This document shows positions 43,416 to 52,579 of a stretch of DNA of 64,000 bases, piece after piece. The DNA comes from Kribbella sandramycini. GTDB lineage: Bacteria; Actinomycetota; Actinomycetes; Propionibacteriales; Kribbellaceae. Under the pieces are notes generated by a model. The model saw only the letters and a program-made list of their open reading frames with translations, made no database searches and was not told the origin of the DNA. Position 1 is the first letter of the stretch, and the number at the start of each line of letters is the position of its first letter. A program made the translations under genes and the position numbers. The DNA lies in assembly GCF_013131805.1 (NCBI RefSeq), contig NZ_JABJRC010000007.1, positions 1 through 64,000 of the forward strand. The letters are read 5' to 3'.

Positions 43416-45215
43416 ATGGAGCAGTACGACGGGACCACTCGGCGACGGATCTTGCAGGCAGGCGCGGGCGCGGTGGTGGCGGCCGGGGTCTCGACCGCCG
43501 GGACGACGGCGGCGCGGGCGACCACGTCGTCCGGGCGGGTCGACACCGAGCATCCCCGGTTCACGGTGGCCGTGGTCCCGGACACGCAGTACCAGTTCGA
43601 CCAGGATCGCGGTGACGCGGCGCCGCTGACGGCGACGTTCGAGTACCTGGTCGAGCAGCGGGCCGCGGAGAACCTGGTGTTCGTCGCCCACCTCGGCGAT
43701 GTCGTGGAGAACGCGCTGCCCGAGGAGTTCGCGCAGGCCGACCCGGTTTTCAAGGTGCTCGACCGGGCCCGGATGCCGTACTCCGTCCTCGCCGGGAATC
43801 ACGACATCGACGGCTCCAAGACCGACGACGCGCGCGGCGACTCGGCGTACCTGCGGACTTTCGGCCCGCAGCGGTTCCGCCGGATGACGACGTACGGCGG
43901 CTCGACGGCGAACGGCTACAACTCGTACCACGTGTTCCGCGCGGCCGGGCGCCAATGGTTGCTGCTGGCAATGGACTGGCGGCCGTCGGACGCGAGTTTC
44001 GCGTGGGCGCGTTCGGTGATCGCGGCGCATCCGCGGCTGCCCGTCATCCTCACCACGCACGAGCTGGTGTACGCCGACAGCGGCGTCGCCGAGCTGAGCG
44101 GGCACGGCAACCGCGTCTGGGACCAGCTGGTGAAGGACAACGACCAGATCTTCCTCACCCTGAACGGACACTTCTGGCCGTCCGGCCGGCTGACGCGGCA
44201 GAACGCCGCGGGGAACGACGTCCACCTGCATCTCGCCAACTACCAGGACCGGTACTACGGCGGCTCCGGGATGGTCCGGCTCTACCACTTCGACCTGGCC
44301 CGGAACACGATCGACGTGGAGACGATCGCGCCGTGGATCCTCGGTCAGAAGCCAGGTGAGCGCAACGAGCTGGCCGAGGGTGAGATCGAGCTGACCGACG
44401 ACGTCAACCGGTTCAGCGTCCCGATCGACTTCGAGCAGCGGTTCGCACGGTTCGCGCCGGTCGCCGTCCGCCCGGCGCGTCCTGCCCGGCAGCTGGTGAT
44501 TCCGGGGACGGCGGCGTACTGGCGGTTCGACGGCGCGGTGACGGACCGGGTCGTCGACCACTCCGGGCAGGGTAACCACCTGACCCGCGTGCAGCTGGCC
44601 GGGGAGTTGCCGTCGGCATCGACCGAGTTCCACCCGGATCAGCCCGGACACGCGAGCTGGCTGTTCCCCGGCGGGAAGAACCCGGCCCGCGGCGGCTACT
44701 TGAAGACGGCGGACAACGCGCCGCTGAACGCGCTGACCTTCCGCGGCGGGTACACGATCGAGGCGTTCGTGAAACTGGCCGACGACGGGCAGGACCACGC
44801 TTGGGAGGGCCTGATCAGCCGGCTCGGCACCGGCCGGGACGCCGGCAAGACGGGTGACGACCCGGACGAGCCGGTCGTGAAGCTCGGCTTCTCCGGTGGG
44901 CGGCAGGTGCAGTGGGCCGTTTACCCGGTCGACCGCAACACCACCTTCACCAACTGGGGTCACGAGCAGGTCGCCGGCCGCTGGTTCCACCTCGCGGTCG
45001 TCAACGACGGCCGCCACAGCACCGTCTACGTCGACTCCTCCGAGCTGCTCCGCAACCCGGCCACCCGCTCCAGCGGCCTCGCCACCGCGGGCCGCCCCTG
45101 GCTGGTCGGCGCCGGCCACTACGCCAACACCGTCGATCAGGGCTTCGCCGGCCACATCGGCGAGGTGCGGATCGTGAGTCGCGCGCTGAAGCCGTCGGAG
45201 TTCCTGAACGCGTAG
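43416..45215 (+). CDS. Tat-exported metallophosphoesterase with LamG-like domain
   Basis: This 599-aa protein starts at ATG 43416 (GGAGG five bases upstream). It has a twin-arginine signal (TTRRRILQAGAG), then a calcineurin-like phosphoesterase domain (about residues 45-310) with VVPDTQY, HLGDVVE, LAGNHDID, LTTHE and LNGH motifs, the dinuclear metal ligands. The C-terminal part (about 360-595) is a LamG/concanavalin-like domain: AAYWRFDGAV, GYTIEAFVKL and GHIGEVRIVSRAL. It is folded before export, probably acting on extracellular phosphoesters and binding a glycan. Confidence 0.92.
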   Translation: MEQYDGTTRRRILQAGAGAVVAAGVSTAGTTAARATTSSGRVDTEHPRFTVAVVPDTQYQFDQDRGDAAPLTATFEYLVEQRAAENLVFVAHLGDVVENALPEEFAQADPVFKVLDRARMPYSVLAGNHDIDGSKTDDARGDSAYLRTFGPQRFRRMTTYGGSTANGYNSYHVFRAAGRQWLLLAMDWRPSDASFAWARSVIAAHPRLPVILTTHELVYADSGVAELSGHGNRVWDQLVKDNDQIFLTLNGHFWPSGRLTRQNAAGNDVHLHLANYQDRYYGGSGMVRLYHFDLARNTIDVETIAPWILGQKPGERNELAEGEIELTDDVNRFSVPIDFEQRFARFAPVAVRPARPARQLVIPGTAAYWRFDGAVTDRVVDHSGQGNHLTRVQLAGELPSASTEFHPDQPGHASWLFPGGKNPARGGYLKTADNAPLNALTFRGGYTIEAFVKLADDGQDHAWEGLISRLGTGRDAGKTGDDPDEPVVKLGFSGGRQVQWAVYPVDRNTTFTNWGHEQVAGRWFHLAVVNDGRHSTVYVDSSELLRNPATRSSGLATAGRPWLVGAGHYANTVDQGFAGHIGEVRIVSRALKPSEFLNA

Positions 45216-45315
45216 GCGGACGCCAGACACTCACCTACTGTCTTGAAACGCCGTCCGTCGCGCTCGGCTGAGCCTGGCGGGCGGCTACTCCGCATAGTTG
45301 GTGAGTGGCAGCGGT

Positions 45316-45981
45316 TCACACCAAAGCGCGGATCAACGCTTCCTGCGCCGGGAGGAGCGCCTTCTCGGCGGCGGAGAGGGTGATGTTGTTGCTGCGGGCA
45401 TCCAATGCGGCGGCCAGGCCCGGGGTCGGGTCGATGGAGTTGGCCAGGTAGACGGCGAGCGCCTCGTGCACGAGCTGCGACAGGTTGGCCCACTGGGGGT
45501 CGAGGGCTACTTGGGCGAGGATGACGGCAGTGATCGCGACGTCGAACTCGGCCGGTCCCGCTTCGGCATTGCGCCAGTCGATGACGACCGGGCCACTCGG
45601 GGCGGCGATCACGTTGAACGGGTGCAGGTCACCGTGGACGACGGTCAGCCCGGGGGCCCCGCTCGGCGCGGGGATGGCGTGCAGCCGCCGGTGCAGCTCG
45701 GCGTGTAGCTCGCCAAGATCGGTCGGGCTGAGGTCACCGGCGATCGCGGCATCGGCCAAGGTCGGGCCGGTGAGGCGTTCGAGGACCATATCGGCGCCGT
45801 CGATCTCGCGGACTGCGGGCACCGGGTAGCCGTACTGCGCGACGTGCCGCATGAAGTCGGCTTCGTCGCGGACCGGGTGCCCATCGCGATAGCGGCGGAC
45901 GACCCAGTCGTCGTCCAGGGCGTAGACATCGGCATCCCGCCCGGCGGCGAAGGGTTCGGCGTCGGGCGGTAGCAGGGTCAT
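45316..45981 (-). CDS. APH-family phosphotransferase (small)
   Basis: This 221-aa kinase-fold protein has the catalytic VVHGDLHPFNVIA and metal motif VVIDWRNAEAG. It is shorter than usual for the family, with a reduced N-lobe. Its start (ATG 45981) overlaps the miaB stop as ATGA, so it is translationally coupled to miaB. The coupling may just reflect genome packing; the substrate is unknown. Confidence 0.9.
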   Translation of the reverse strand: MTLLPPDAEPFAAGRDADVYALDDDWVVRRYRDGHPVRDEADFMRHVAQYGYPVPAVREIDGADMVLERLTGPTLADAAIAGDLSPTDLGELHAELHRRLHAIPAPSGAPGLTVVHGDLHPFNVIAAPSGPVVIDWRNAEAGPAEFDVAITAVILAQVALDPQWANLSQLVHEALAVYLANSIDPTPGLAAALDARSNNITLSAAEKALLPAQEALIRALV

Positions 45982-47453
45982 GCGATCGAGCAGCCGCCGA
46001 TCACCGGCTCGAGCGGCTTCGCGCCGAGGGTCGGCATACCGAGCATGACGCCCGGACCGGCTGCGGCCGGGGCCTCCTGCGCGCGCTCCCAGGCGTCGCC
46101 GGCACGCGTCCGCCGGACGGCGCCGAAGACATCCGCGACCAGGTGGTGCGGAGCGGCGTACGTGACCTCGACGGTCGCGAGGTCGCCGGGCCGCGGGGCC
46201 TGGACGCCCTCGGGGAGCGTGAAGTGCACCAGCCGGTTGTCCCGCGCGCGGCCGGAGAGCCGCTGGGTGGCGGCGTCCTTACGCCCTTCGCCTTCGGCGA
46301 CGAGCACCTCCACGGACCGGCCGACGATCTGCTTGTTCTCGGCCCAGGCCATGTCGTCCTGCAGGGCGACGAGCCGCTCGTACCGCTCCTGGACGACGGA
46401 CCGCGGGATCTGATCCGCCATCGACTCGGCCGGCGTCCCCGGGCGCTTGGAGTACTGGAAGGTGAAGGCGCCGGCGAACCGCGCCTGACGGACGACGTCC
46501 AGCGTGCCCTGGAAGTCTTCTTCGGTCTCCCCCGGGAAGCCGACGATGATGTCGGTCGTGATCGCCGCCTCCGGCATCGCGGCGCGGACGTCCTCGATGA
46601 TCTTGAGGTAGCGGTCGCGCCGGTACGAGCGCCGCATCGCCTTCAGCACCTGGTCGGAGCCGGACTGCAGCGGCATGTGCAGCGAGGGCATCACGTTCGG
46701 CGTTTCGGCCATCGCCTCGATCACGTCGGCGGTGAAGTCGCGCGGGTGCGGCGAGGTGAAGCGGACCCGCTCCAGCCCGTCGATCTGGCCGCAGGCCCGG
46801 AGCAGCTTCGAGAACGCGTACCGGTCGCCGAACTCGACGCCGTAGGAGTTCACGTTCTGCCCGAGCAGGGTGACCTCCAGCACGCCCTCGGCGACCAGCG
46901 CCTCGACCTCGGCCAGGACATCGCCCGGACGGCGGTCCTTCTCGCGGCCGCGCAGCGCGGGCACGATGCAGAACGTGCAGGTGTTGTTGCAGCCGACGCT
47001 GACCGATACCCAGGCCGAGTACGCCGACTCGCGCCGGGTCGGCAGCGTCGACGGGAAGACGTCGAGCGACTCCAGGATCTCGACCTGGGACTCCTCGGCG
47101 ATCCGGGCCCGCTCCAGCAGCACCGGCAGCGCGCCGATGTTGTGGGTGCCGAACACGACGTCGACCCAGGGCGCCTTCTTGGTGATGGTCGCCTTGTCCT
47201 TCTGCGCCAGGCAGCCGCCGACGGCGATCTGCATCCCCGGCTTCTTCGCCTTCACCGGCGCCAGGTGCCCGAGGTTGCCGTACAGCTTGTTGTCGGCGTT
47301 CTCGCGGACGGCGCAGGTGTTGAAGACGACCACATCGGCCTGGTCGCCCTCGGGCGCGCGCACGTAACCCGCGTCCTCCAGCAGGCCGCGCAGCCGCTCG
47401 GAGTCGTGGACGTTCATCTGGCACCCGTAGGTGCGGACCTCGTAAGTACGCAT
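45978..47453 (-). CDS. miaB: tRNA-2-methylthio-N6-dimethylallyladenosine synthase MiaB
   Basis: This 491-aa radical-SAM methylthiotransferase acts on i6A37 of tRNA, the product of MiaA. The N-terminal cluster-binding domain starts MRTYEVRTYGCQMNVHDSER (Cys11) and includes FNTCAVRENAD and GGCLAQKDK. The radical-SAM Cys triad is GCNNTCTFCIVP, and a TRAM domain closes the protein (GRSVEVLVAEGEG onward). ATG 47453 is chosen over an upstream start four codons earlier. An ATGA overlap links it to the kinase gene. Confidence 0.97.
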   Translation of the reverse strand: MRTYEVRTYGCQMNVHDSERLRGLLEDAGYVRAPEGDQADVVVFNTCAVRENADNKLYGNLGHLAPVKAKKPGMQIAVGGCLAQKDKATITKKAPWVDVVFGTHNIGALPVLLERARIAEESQVEILESLDVFPSTLPTRRESAYSAWVSVSVGCNNTCTFCIVPALRGREKDRRPGDVLAEVEALVAEGVLEVTLLGQNVNSYGVEFGDRYAFSKLLRACGQIDGLERVRFTSPHPRDFTADVIEAMAETPNVMPSLHMPLQSGSDQVLKAMRRSYRRDRYLKIIEDVRAAMPEAAITTDIIVGFPGETEEDFQGTLDVVRQARFAGAFTFQYSKRPGTPAESMADQIPRSVVQERYERLVALQDDMAWAENKQIVGRSVEVLVAEGEGRKDAATQRLSGRARDNRLVHFTLPEGVQAPRPGDLATVEVTYAAPHHLVADVFGAVRRTRAGDAWERAQEAPAAAGPGVMLGMPTLGAKPLEPVIGGCSIA

Positions 47454-47554
47454 AACAGCCACCAAGAGTACGTGCCGGAGTAGACAAATCCCTACCTGGG
47501 ACCGGCGGGCTGCTACCCCTGCGCGAGCGGACCGCGCCGAGAATAGTGAGGGGC

Positions 47555-49084
47555 ATGAACAGTTCTCGCCGTCAGTTCCTCGCCCAGACCGCCGCCGGCG
47601 CCGCCCTGATCGCCGGCGGCACCCTCACCACAGCCCCCGCTTTCGCGCGCCCCCGCGGCCTGACCGCCTTGGTCGGCGGCACCGTGATCGACGTCCGGAC
47701 CGGACGCCGGAACCGCCATCACACCGTGCTCATCGACGGGAAGCGGATCGTCGGCGTCGGCCGGCTCACCGTGCCCCGCGGCGCGACCGTGCTCGACGCG
47801 ACCGGTAAGTACGTCGTCCCCGGGCTGGCCGACATGCACGTGCACAGCCTCGGCGACGAACACGTCTCGCCGCCGCTCTTCCTGGCCAACGGCATCACGA
47901 CGATCCGCGAGATGGCCGCGGTCGACCCGATGCTCTACGACTGGCGGGACCGGATCGCCGCGGGCACACTGCTCGGCCCACGCATGGTCGTCGCGAGCCA
48001 GATCATCGACGGCGACCCGACCCTGTGGGATCCGAACCTGCTGCAGGCCCTCGTCGTCGACACGCCCGCCGAGGCGCGCGCCGCCGTCCGCCGGGTCAAG
48101 GCCGAGGGCGCGGACTTCGTGAAGGTGTACTCCCGGCTGAACAGGACGTCGTACCTCGCGATCCTCGACGAGGCGCGCAGGCTGGGGCTGACCGTGCACG
48201 GCCACGGGCCTGACGAGGTGACCACGAAGGACGTCAGCAACGGGGGTCAGCGCAGCATCGAGCACGTCCATTCGCTGGCGCTGTCGGTCTCGACCCGGGA
48301 GACCGACGTCCGCCGGATGATCCGCGAAATGCGGATCCCGACCGGCGACTACAACGCGTGGTTCCGCCAGCTGCATCCGATCGAGTGGCTGGCCGCGAAC
48401 ACCTTCAGCAAGGCCCGCGCCGCCGACGTCTTCGGCACATTGCGCCGGAACAACACCCGGGTGACGCCGACGCTGACCATGCACAAGGTGCTCGACCAGC
48501 CTGACCACACCCGGCTCGATCCGAGGCTCGCGAAGTACCTGAGCGCGGAGTCGATCGGCACCTACGACTACGTGCTGGCCAACCTGTACGCCGCGAACCG
48601 GCCGGCCGCTGAGATCGCGCGCCAGCGCCAGATGTGGGCCTGGCGCAAGTACTTCGTCGGGCAGCTGTTCGCGCACGACGTCCCGATCCTGGCCGGAACC
48701 GACACCGGTACGCCGTACTCCGTCCCCGGCTTCGCCCTGCACGAGGAGCTCGAGCACCTCGTCCAGGCCGGCGCCACGCCGCGGCAGGCCCTGTACTCCG
48801 CCACCCTCGAACCGGCCAGGTTCCTCGGCCTCGCGGCCGATCTGGGCACGGTCGAGCCGGGCCGGGTCGCGGACCTCGTCGTCCTGGACGCCGACCCGCT
48901 GACCGACATCCGCAACACCCGCAGGATTCACTCCGTCGTCACCCGCGGGCGGCTGCTCGGACCCGCCGAGCGAGCGAAGATGCTGGCGGACGTCGAAGCC
49001 GCCGTCAAGCGTCCGGCGACGGCGCTAGCACTTCCTGCGGGCGGCTGCTGCGGTTCGGCAGCTTCCGGACACTCCCGCGCATGA
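47555..49084 (+). CDS. Tat-exported amidohydrolase
   Basis: This 509-aa metal-dependent hydrolase starts at ATG 47555 (GAGGGG upstream) and has a twin-arginine signal (SSRRQFLAQTAAGAALIAGG). The amidohydrolase metal motif is PGLADMHVHSL, with later ligands in LTVHGHGP, IEHVHS and ILAGTDTGTPYSVPG. The closing EPGRVADLVVLDADPL is typical of imidazolonepropionase-related prolidase/amidohydrolases. The substrate is unknown. A promoter would lie in the 100-nt gap from the divergent miaB. Confidence 0.93.
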   Translation: MNSSRRQFLAQTAAGAALIAGGTLTTAPAFARPRGLTALVGGTVIDVRTGRRNRHHTVLIDGKRIVGVGRLTVPRGATVLDATGKYVVPGLADMHVHSLGDEHVSPPLFLANGITTIREMAAVDPMLYDWRDRIAAGTLLGPRMVVASQIIDGDPTLWDPNLLQALVVDTPAEARAAVRRVKAEGADFVKVYSRLNRTSYLAILDEARRLGLTVHGHGPDEVTTKDVSNGGQRSIEHVHSLALSVSTRETDVRRMIREMRIPTGDYNAWFRQLHPIEWLAANTFSKARAADVFGTLRRNNTRVTPTLTMHKVLDQPDHTRLDPRLAKYLSAESIGTYDYVLANLYAANRPAAEIARQRQMWAWRKYFVGQLFAHDVPILAGTDTGTPYSVPGFALHEELEHLVQAGATPRQALYSATLEPARFLGLAADLGTVEPGRVADLVVLDADPLTDIRNTRRIHSVVTRGRLLGPAERAKMLADVEAAVKRPATALALPAGGCCGSAASGHSRA

Positions 49085-49198
49085 TCCTGCGCAGCGTGAT
49101 CGCGATCTCACGATACGCACCGGTTCATTGCAGATCGTTACCACCACGGAACCGACCGGCGATGCGACCACACCCCGGCCTCCGCTAGGTTCTGGGCC

Positions 49199-49960
49199 AT
49201 GAGCGATTCCGGCACCTTGACGCAAACCGGTCTGGTGGCACTGACCGGCGTCAACAAACATTTCGGCGAGCTGCACGTCCTGAAGGACATCAACCTGTCC
49301 ATCGCCAAGGGCGAGGTCGTCGTGGTGATCGGCCCGTCCGGGTCCGGCAAGTCGACGCTCTGCCGCGCGATCAACCGGCTCGAGACGATCGATTCGGGCA
49401 CCATCGAGCTGGACGGCCAGCCGCTGCCGAGCGAGGGCAAGTCCCTGGCCAAGCTGCGCGCCGACGTCGGCATGGTGTTCCAGTCGTTCAACCTGTTCGC
49501 GCACAAGACGATCCTGCAGAACGTCACGCTCGGCCCGCTGAAGGTCCGCAAGACCGACCCGAAGCAGGCCGAACAGCGGGCCATGGAGCTGCTGGAGCGG
49601 GTGGGAGTGGCCAGCCAGGCGTCGAAGTACCCGGCGCAGCTGTCCGGCGGCCAGCAGCAGCGCGTCGCCATCGCCCGCGCGCTGGCGATGGACCCCAAGG
49701 TGATCCTCTTCGACGAGCCCACCTCGGCGCTCGACCCGGAGATGATCCAGGAGGTCCTGGAGGTGATGATCGACCTCGCCAAGCAGCAGATGACGATGGT
49801 CGTGGTCACGCACGAGATGGGCTTCGCCCGCAGCGCGGCCAACCGGGTGGTCTTCATGGCCGACGGCGAGATCGTCGAGCAGGCCGACCCGGAGACCTTC
49901 TTCACCAGCCCGACCTCCCGGCGGGCCCAGGACTTCCTGGGCAAGATCCTCAAGCACTGA
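49199..49960 (+). CDS. gluA: Glutamate/amino-acid ABC transporter, ATP-binding protein
   Basis: This 253-aa ABC ATPase has Walker A GPSGSGKSTLCRAIN, signature LSGGQQQRVAIARAL, Walker B VILFDEPTSALDPE and the H loop VVTHEMG. It is of the polar-amino-acid type (GlnQ/GluA). It is the first gene of a four-gene set (ATPase, lipoprotein, two permeases), each on the plus strand with gaps of 64 nt or less. The order matches actinobacterial gluABCD. Energises uptake at the inner face of the membrane. Confidence 0.96.
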   Translation: MSDSGTLTQTGLVALTGVNKHFGELHVLKDINLSIAKGEVVVVIGPSGSGKSTLCRAINRLETIDSGTIELDGQPLPSEGKSLAKLRADVGMVFQSFNLFAHKTILQNVTLGPLKVRKTDPKQAEQRAMELLERVGVASQASKYPAQLSGGQQQRVAIARALAMDPKVILFDEPTSALDPEMIQEVLEVMIDLAKQQMTMVVVTHEMGFARSAANRVVFMADGEIVEQADPETFFTSPTSRRAQDFLGKILKH

Positions 49961-50009
49961 CCTCCGCCCGCGGCCGTACCAGCTAACACATCACAAAGGG
50001 GACCTGACA

Positions 50010-50933
50010 ATGAGAATGCGTCACCTCGCCGCCACCGTCGGCGTCGCAGCGCTCGCGCTGACCGCCGTCGCGTGCGGTAAGGAGGAGCCCGCGGCCGGAG
50101 GGGGCGGCGGCAGCACCGCGTCCGACTCCTGCGGCGACCTGCACAAGTTCACCACCGCCGCCGACGTGAACGTGGCCGGCAGCCCGACCTTCACCAAGGC
50201 CAAGACCCGCGGCAACCTGGTCGTCGGCGTCAAGGCCGACCAGCCGAACCTCGGCTACAAGGACGCCGACGGCAAGCGCTGCGGTTTCGACATCGAGGTC
50301 GCCCGGATGGTCTCGGCCGGCCTGGGCCTGGACCCGGACAAGATCGAGTACAAGGAGATCCCGTCCGCGAACCGCGAGACCGCGATCGCCGGCGGTGAGA
50401 TCGACTACTACGTCGGCACCTACTCGATCACCGACAAGCGCAAGGCGCTGGTCGGCTTCGCCGGTCCGTACTTCGTCGCCGGTCAGGACCTGCTGGTCCG
50501 TAAGGACGACACCTCGCTGGACGCCGGCAAGGAGGCCCTGAAGGGCAAGAAGGTCTGCTCCGCGACCGGCTCGACGCCGATCCAGCGGGTCAAGGACGAG
50601 CAGCTCACCGAGGCCAGCAACATCTCGGAGTTCAAGACCTACTCCGAGTGCGTCTCGCAGCTGCTGGACAACAAGACCGACGCCGTCACCACCGACGACG
50701 CGATCCTCAAGGGCTACGCGGCCACCGCGCCCGACCAGCTCCGCGTGGTCGGCAAGCCGTTCAGCACCGAGAAGTACGGCATCGGCGTCCCGCTGGCCGA
50801 CAAGGCGATCCGCGACCAGGTGAACACCATCCTGGAGAAGTCGGCCACCGACGGCACCTGGAAGGCCATCTACGACGAGACGCTCGGCAAGTCCGGCTCG
50901 CCGGGCACCCCGCCGCCGCTCGAGAAGTACTGA
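50010..50933 (+). CDS. gluB: Glutamate ABC transporter, substrate-binding lipoprotein
   Basis: This 307-aa periplasmic-type binding protein has a lipoprotein signal ending in the lipobox TAVAC (Cys near residue 23). The Pro/Gly-rich tether leads to an SBP_bac_3 domain: GNLVVGVKADQPNLGY, GFDIEVARMV, ANRETAIAGGEIDYYVGTYS and TYSECVSQLLDNKTDAVTTD. It should bind glutamate or a similar acidic amino acid at the outer membrane face and hand it to the permeases encoded next. Confidence 0.95.
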   Translation: MRMRHLAATVGVAALALTAVACGKEEPAAGGGGGSTASDSCGDLHKFTTAADVNVAGSPTFTKAKTRGNLVVGVKADQPNLGYKDADGKRCGFDIEVARMVSAGLGLDPDKIEYKEIPSANRETAIAGGEIDYYVGTYSITDKRKALVGFAGPYFVAGQDLLVRKDDTSLDAGKEALKGKKVCSATGSTPIQRVKDEQLTEASNISEFKTYSECVSQLLDNKTDAVTTDDAILKGYAATAPDQLRVVGKPFSTEKYGIGVPLADKAIRDQVNTILEKSATDGTWKAIYDETLGKSGSPGTPPPLEKY

Positions 50934-50997
50934 TCCACTCCCCGGCCGCGGCGTCCTCACCGGCGCCGCGGCCGGGCTCTGTACGAGGAAGGTCGCG

Positions 50998-51645
50998 ATG
51001 CTCTCGGTCCTCACCGACAACTGGGATCTGTTCCGGGACGGATTCTGGCTGACGATCAGGTTGTTCCTGGTCTCCGCCGTGCTGAGTCTGGTGCTCGGCA
51101 CCATCCTGGGCGCGTTCCGCGTCTCCCCGGTCCCGGCGCTGCGCGCGGTCGGCACCGGCTACGTGAACACGCTGCGGAACACCCCGCTGACACTGGTCTT
51201 CGCCTTCCTGTTCTTCGGTGCGGCCAAGATGCAGCTCGCGCTGCCCTCGCCGTTCTGGACCGGCGTCGGCGCGCTGACCATCTACACCTCGGCGTTCGTC
51301 TGCGAGGTCGTCCGCTCCGGTATCAACACCATCTCCCCCGGTCAGTCCGAGGCGGCCCGCGCGGTCGGGATGACGTTCATCCAGGTGCTGACGCTGATCG
51401 TGCTGCCGCAGGCGTTCCGGGCGATCGTCCCGCCGCTGTCCAGCGTGTTCATCGCGTTGCTGAAGAACACCACGATCGCGGCCGGCTTCTCGCTGGCCGA
51501 GGCCGGTGCCATTCCGGCCGCGATGTCCGAGCGCGGTGAGAACCAGCTGATCACGCTGGTCTGGATCACGATCGGCTTCCTGATTCTCATCGTCCCCCTG
51601 ATCTTCCTGCAGCGGTGGGCCGAACGACGGACGGCGGTGGCCTGA
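50998..51645 (+). CDS. gluC: Glutamate ABC transporter, permease
   Basis: This 215-aa HisM-type permease has five hydrophobic segments and the EAA-type coupling loop GQSEAARAVGMTFIQ. It starts at ATG 50998 and its TGA overlaps the ATG of the next permease by one base, so the two permease halves are made in balance. LLKNTTIAAGFSLAEAG is typical of the family. Confidence 0.95.
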   Translation: MLSVLTDNWDLFRDGFWLTIRLFLVSAVLSLVLGTILGAFRVSPVPALRAVGTGYVNTLRNTPLTLVFAFLFFGAAKMQLALPSPFWTGVGALTIYTSAFVCEVVRSGINTISPGQSEAARAVGMTFIQVLTLIVLPQAFRAIVPPLSSVFIALLKNTTIAAGFSLAEAGAIPAAMSERGENQLITLVWITIGFLILIVPLIFLQRWAERRTAVA

Positions 51646-52526
51646 TGAGCTCAGTCCTGTACGAGGTCCCCGGACCCAAGGGCCGGGTCCGCAACCGGGT
51701 CTCCAACATCGTCGTCGTGATCCTGCTGGCCGGCGCCGTCGCGTGGCTGATCCACCGGCTGTACGTCAACGGCCAGTTCGAGGGCCGGCTGTGGCGGCAG
51801 TTCGAGTACGCGGCGATCCAGCGCGAGATCCTCAAGGGTCTGCTGAACACGCTGCGCGCGGCCGGCCTGGCCGCGGTGCTCGCGCTGCTGTTCGGCGCGG
51901 TCTTCGCCGCGGCGCGGATCAGCGACCACAAGTGGGTCCGGGTGCCGGCGACGTACGTCGTCGAGCTGTTCCGGGCGATCCCGCTGCTGATCCTGATGTT
52001 CTTCTTCTACTACGCCAACATCCAGTTCCAGTGGGGCCTGACCCCGTTCTGGGCGGTCGTGTTCGGGCTGACGCTGTACAACGGCTCGGTCCTCGCGGAG
52101 ATCTTCCGGGCCGGGATCGCGGCGGTGCCGAAGGGCCAGCGGGAGGCGGCGTACGCGACCGGCCTGCGGAAGAACCAGGTCGTGCGGCTCGTTCTGCTGC
52201 CGCAGGCGATCAGCGCGATGCTGCCGGCGATCGTGTCCCAGATGGTCGTCCTGCTGAAGGACACCGCGCTCGGGTTCATCATCACCTACGCCGAGCTGCT
52301 GTACGTCGCCAAGCAGATGGGCGGCCGGCTGACGTACGGCTTCCCGTACATCCCGACGTACATCGTCACCGCGGTCATCTACATCGGCCTGTGCTCGCTG
52401 CTGTCGGTGCTGGCCCGCTACCTGGAGGGCCGCTCGCGGCGCCGTCGTAAGGTCACCGGCGCGCCCGCACCGATCACGAAGGCGCCGGATCTCGGCGCCG
52501 GTCCTGGCGGAGGCGCCTCGCTCTGA
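51645..52526 (+). CDS. gluD: Glutamate ABC transporter, permease
   Basis: This 293-aa permease from ATG 51645 has an extended N-terminus, several membrane segments, and the EAA loop GQREAAYATGLRKNQ. LLKDTALGFIITYAELLY is the family's transmembrane segment pattern. The C-terminus is a basic/Pro/Gly-rich cytoplasmic tail. Starts one base into the upstream stop (TGATG). A strong terminator follows. Confidence 0.95.
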   Translation: MSSVLYEVPGPKGRVRNRVSNIVVVILLAGAVAWLIHRLYVNGQFEGRLWRQFEYAAIQREILKGLLNTLRAAGLAAVLALLFGAVFAAARISDHKWVRVPATYVVELFRAIPLLILMFFFYYANIQFQWGLTPFWAVVFGLTLYNGSVLAEIFRAGIAAVPKGQREAAYATGLRKNQVVRLVLLPQAISAMLPAIVSQMVVLLKDTALGFIITYAELLYVAKQMGGRLTYGFPYIPTYIVTAVIYIGLCSLLSVLARYLEGRSRRRRKVTGAPAPITKAPDLGAGPGGGASL

Positions 52527-52531
52527 GCGAC

Positions 52532-52568
52532 CGAAGGCCCCCACTCGTGAGCCGAGTGGGGGCCTTCG
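52532..52568. terminator. Bidirectional terminator hairpin
   Basis: CGAAGGCCCCCACTC (52532-52546) pairs perfectly with GAGTGGGGGCCTTCG (52554-52568) around a 7-nt loop, between the transporter operon and the convergent aminotransferase gene. Confidence 0.92.
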
Positions 52569-52579
52569 TCGTTCCGGCG

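Noticed and set aside
43176..45230. Minus-strand open frame (684 codons) opposite the phosphoesterase gene
   Set aside because: Antisense shadow; composition is Arg/Pro/Val-rich with no family features.
42061..45981. Two APH-like kinases as antibiotic-resistance genes
   Set aside because: The family is broad and nothing in the sequence or context points to aminoglycosides; no mobile element is present.
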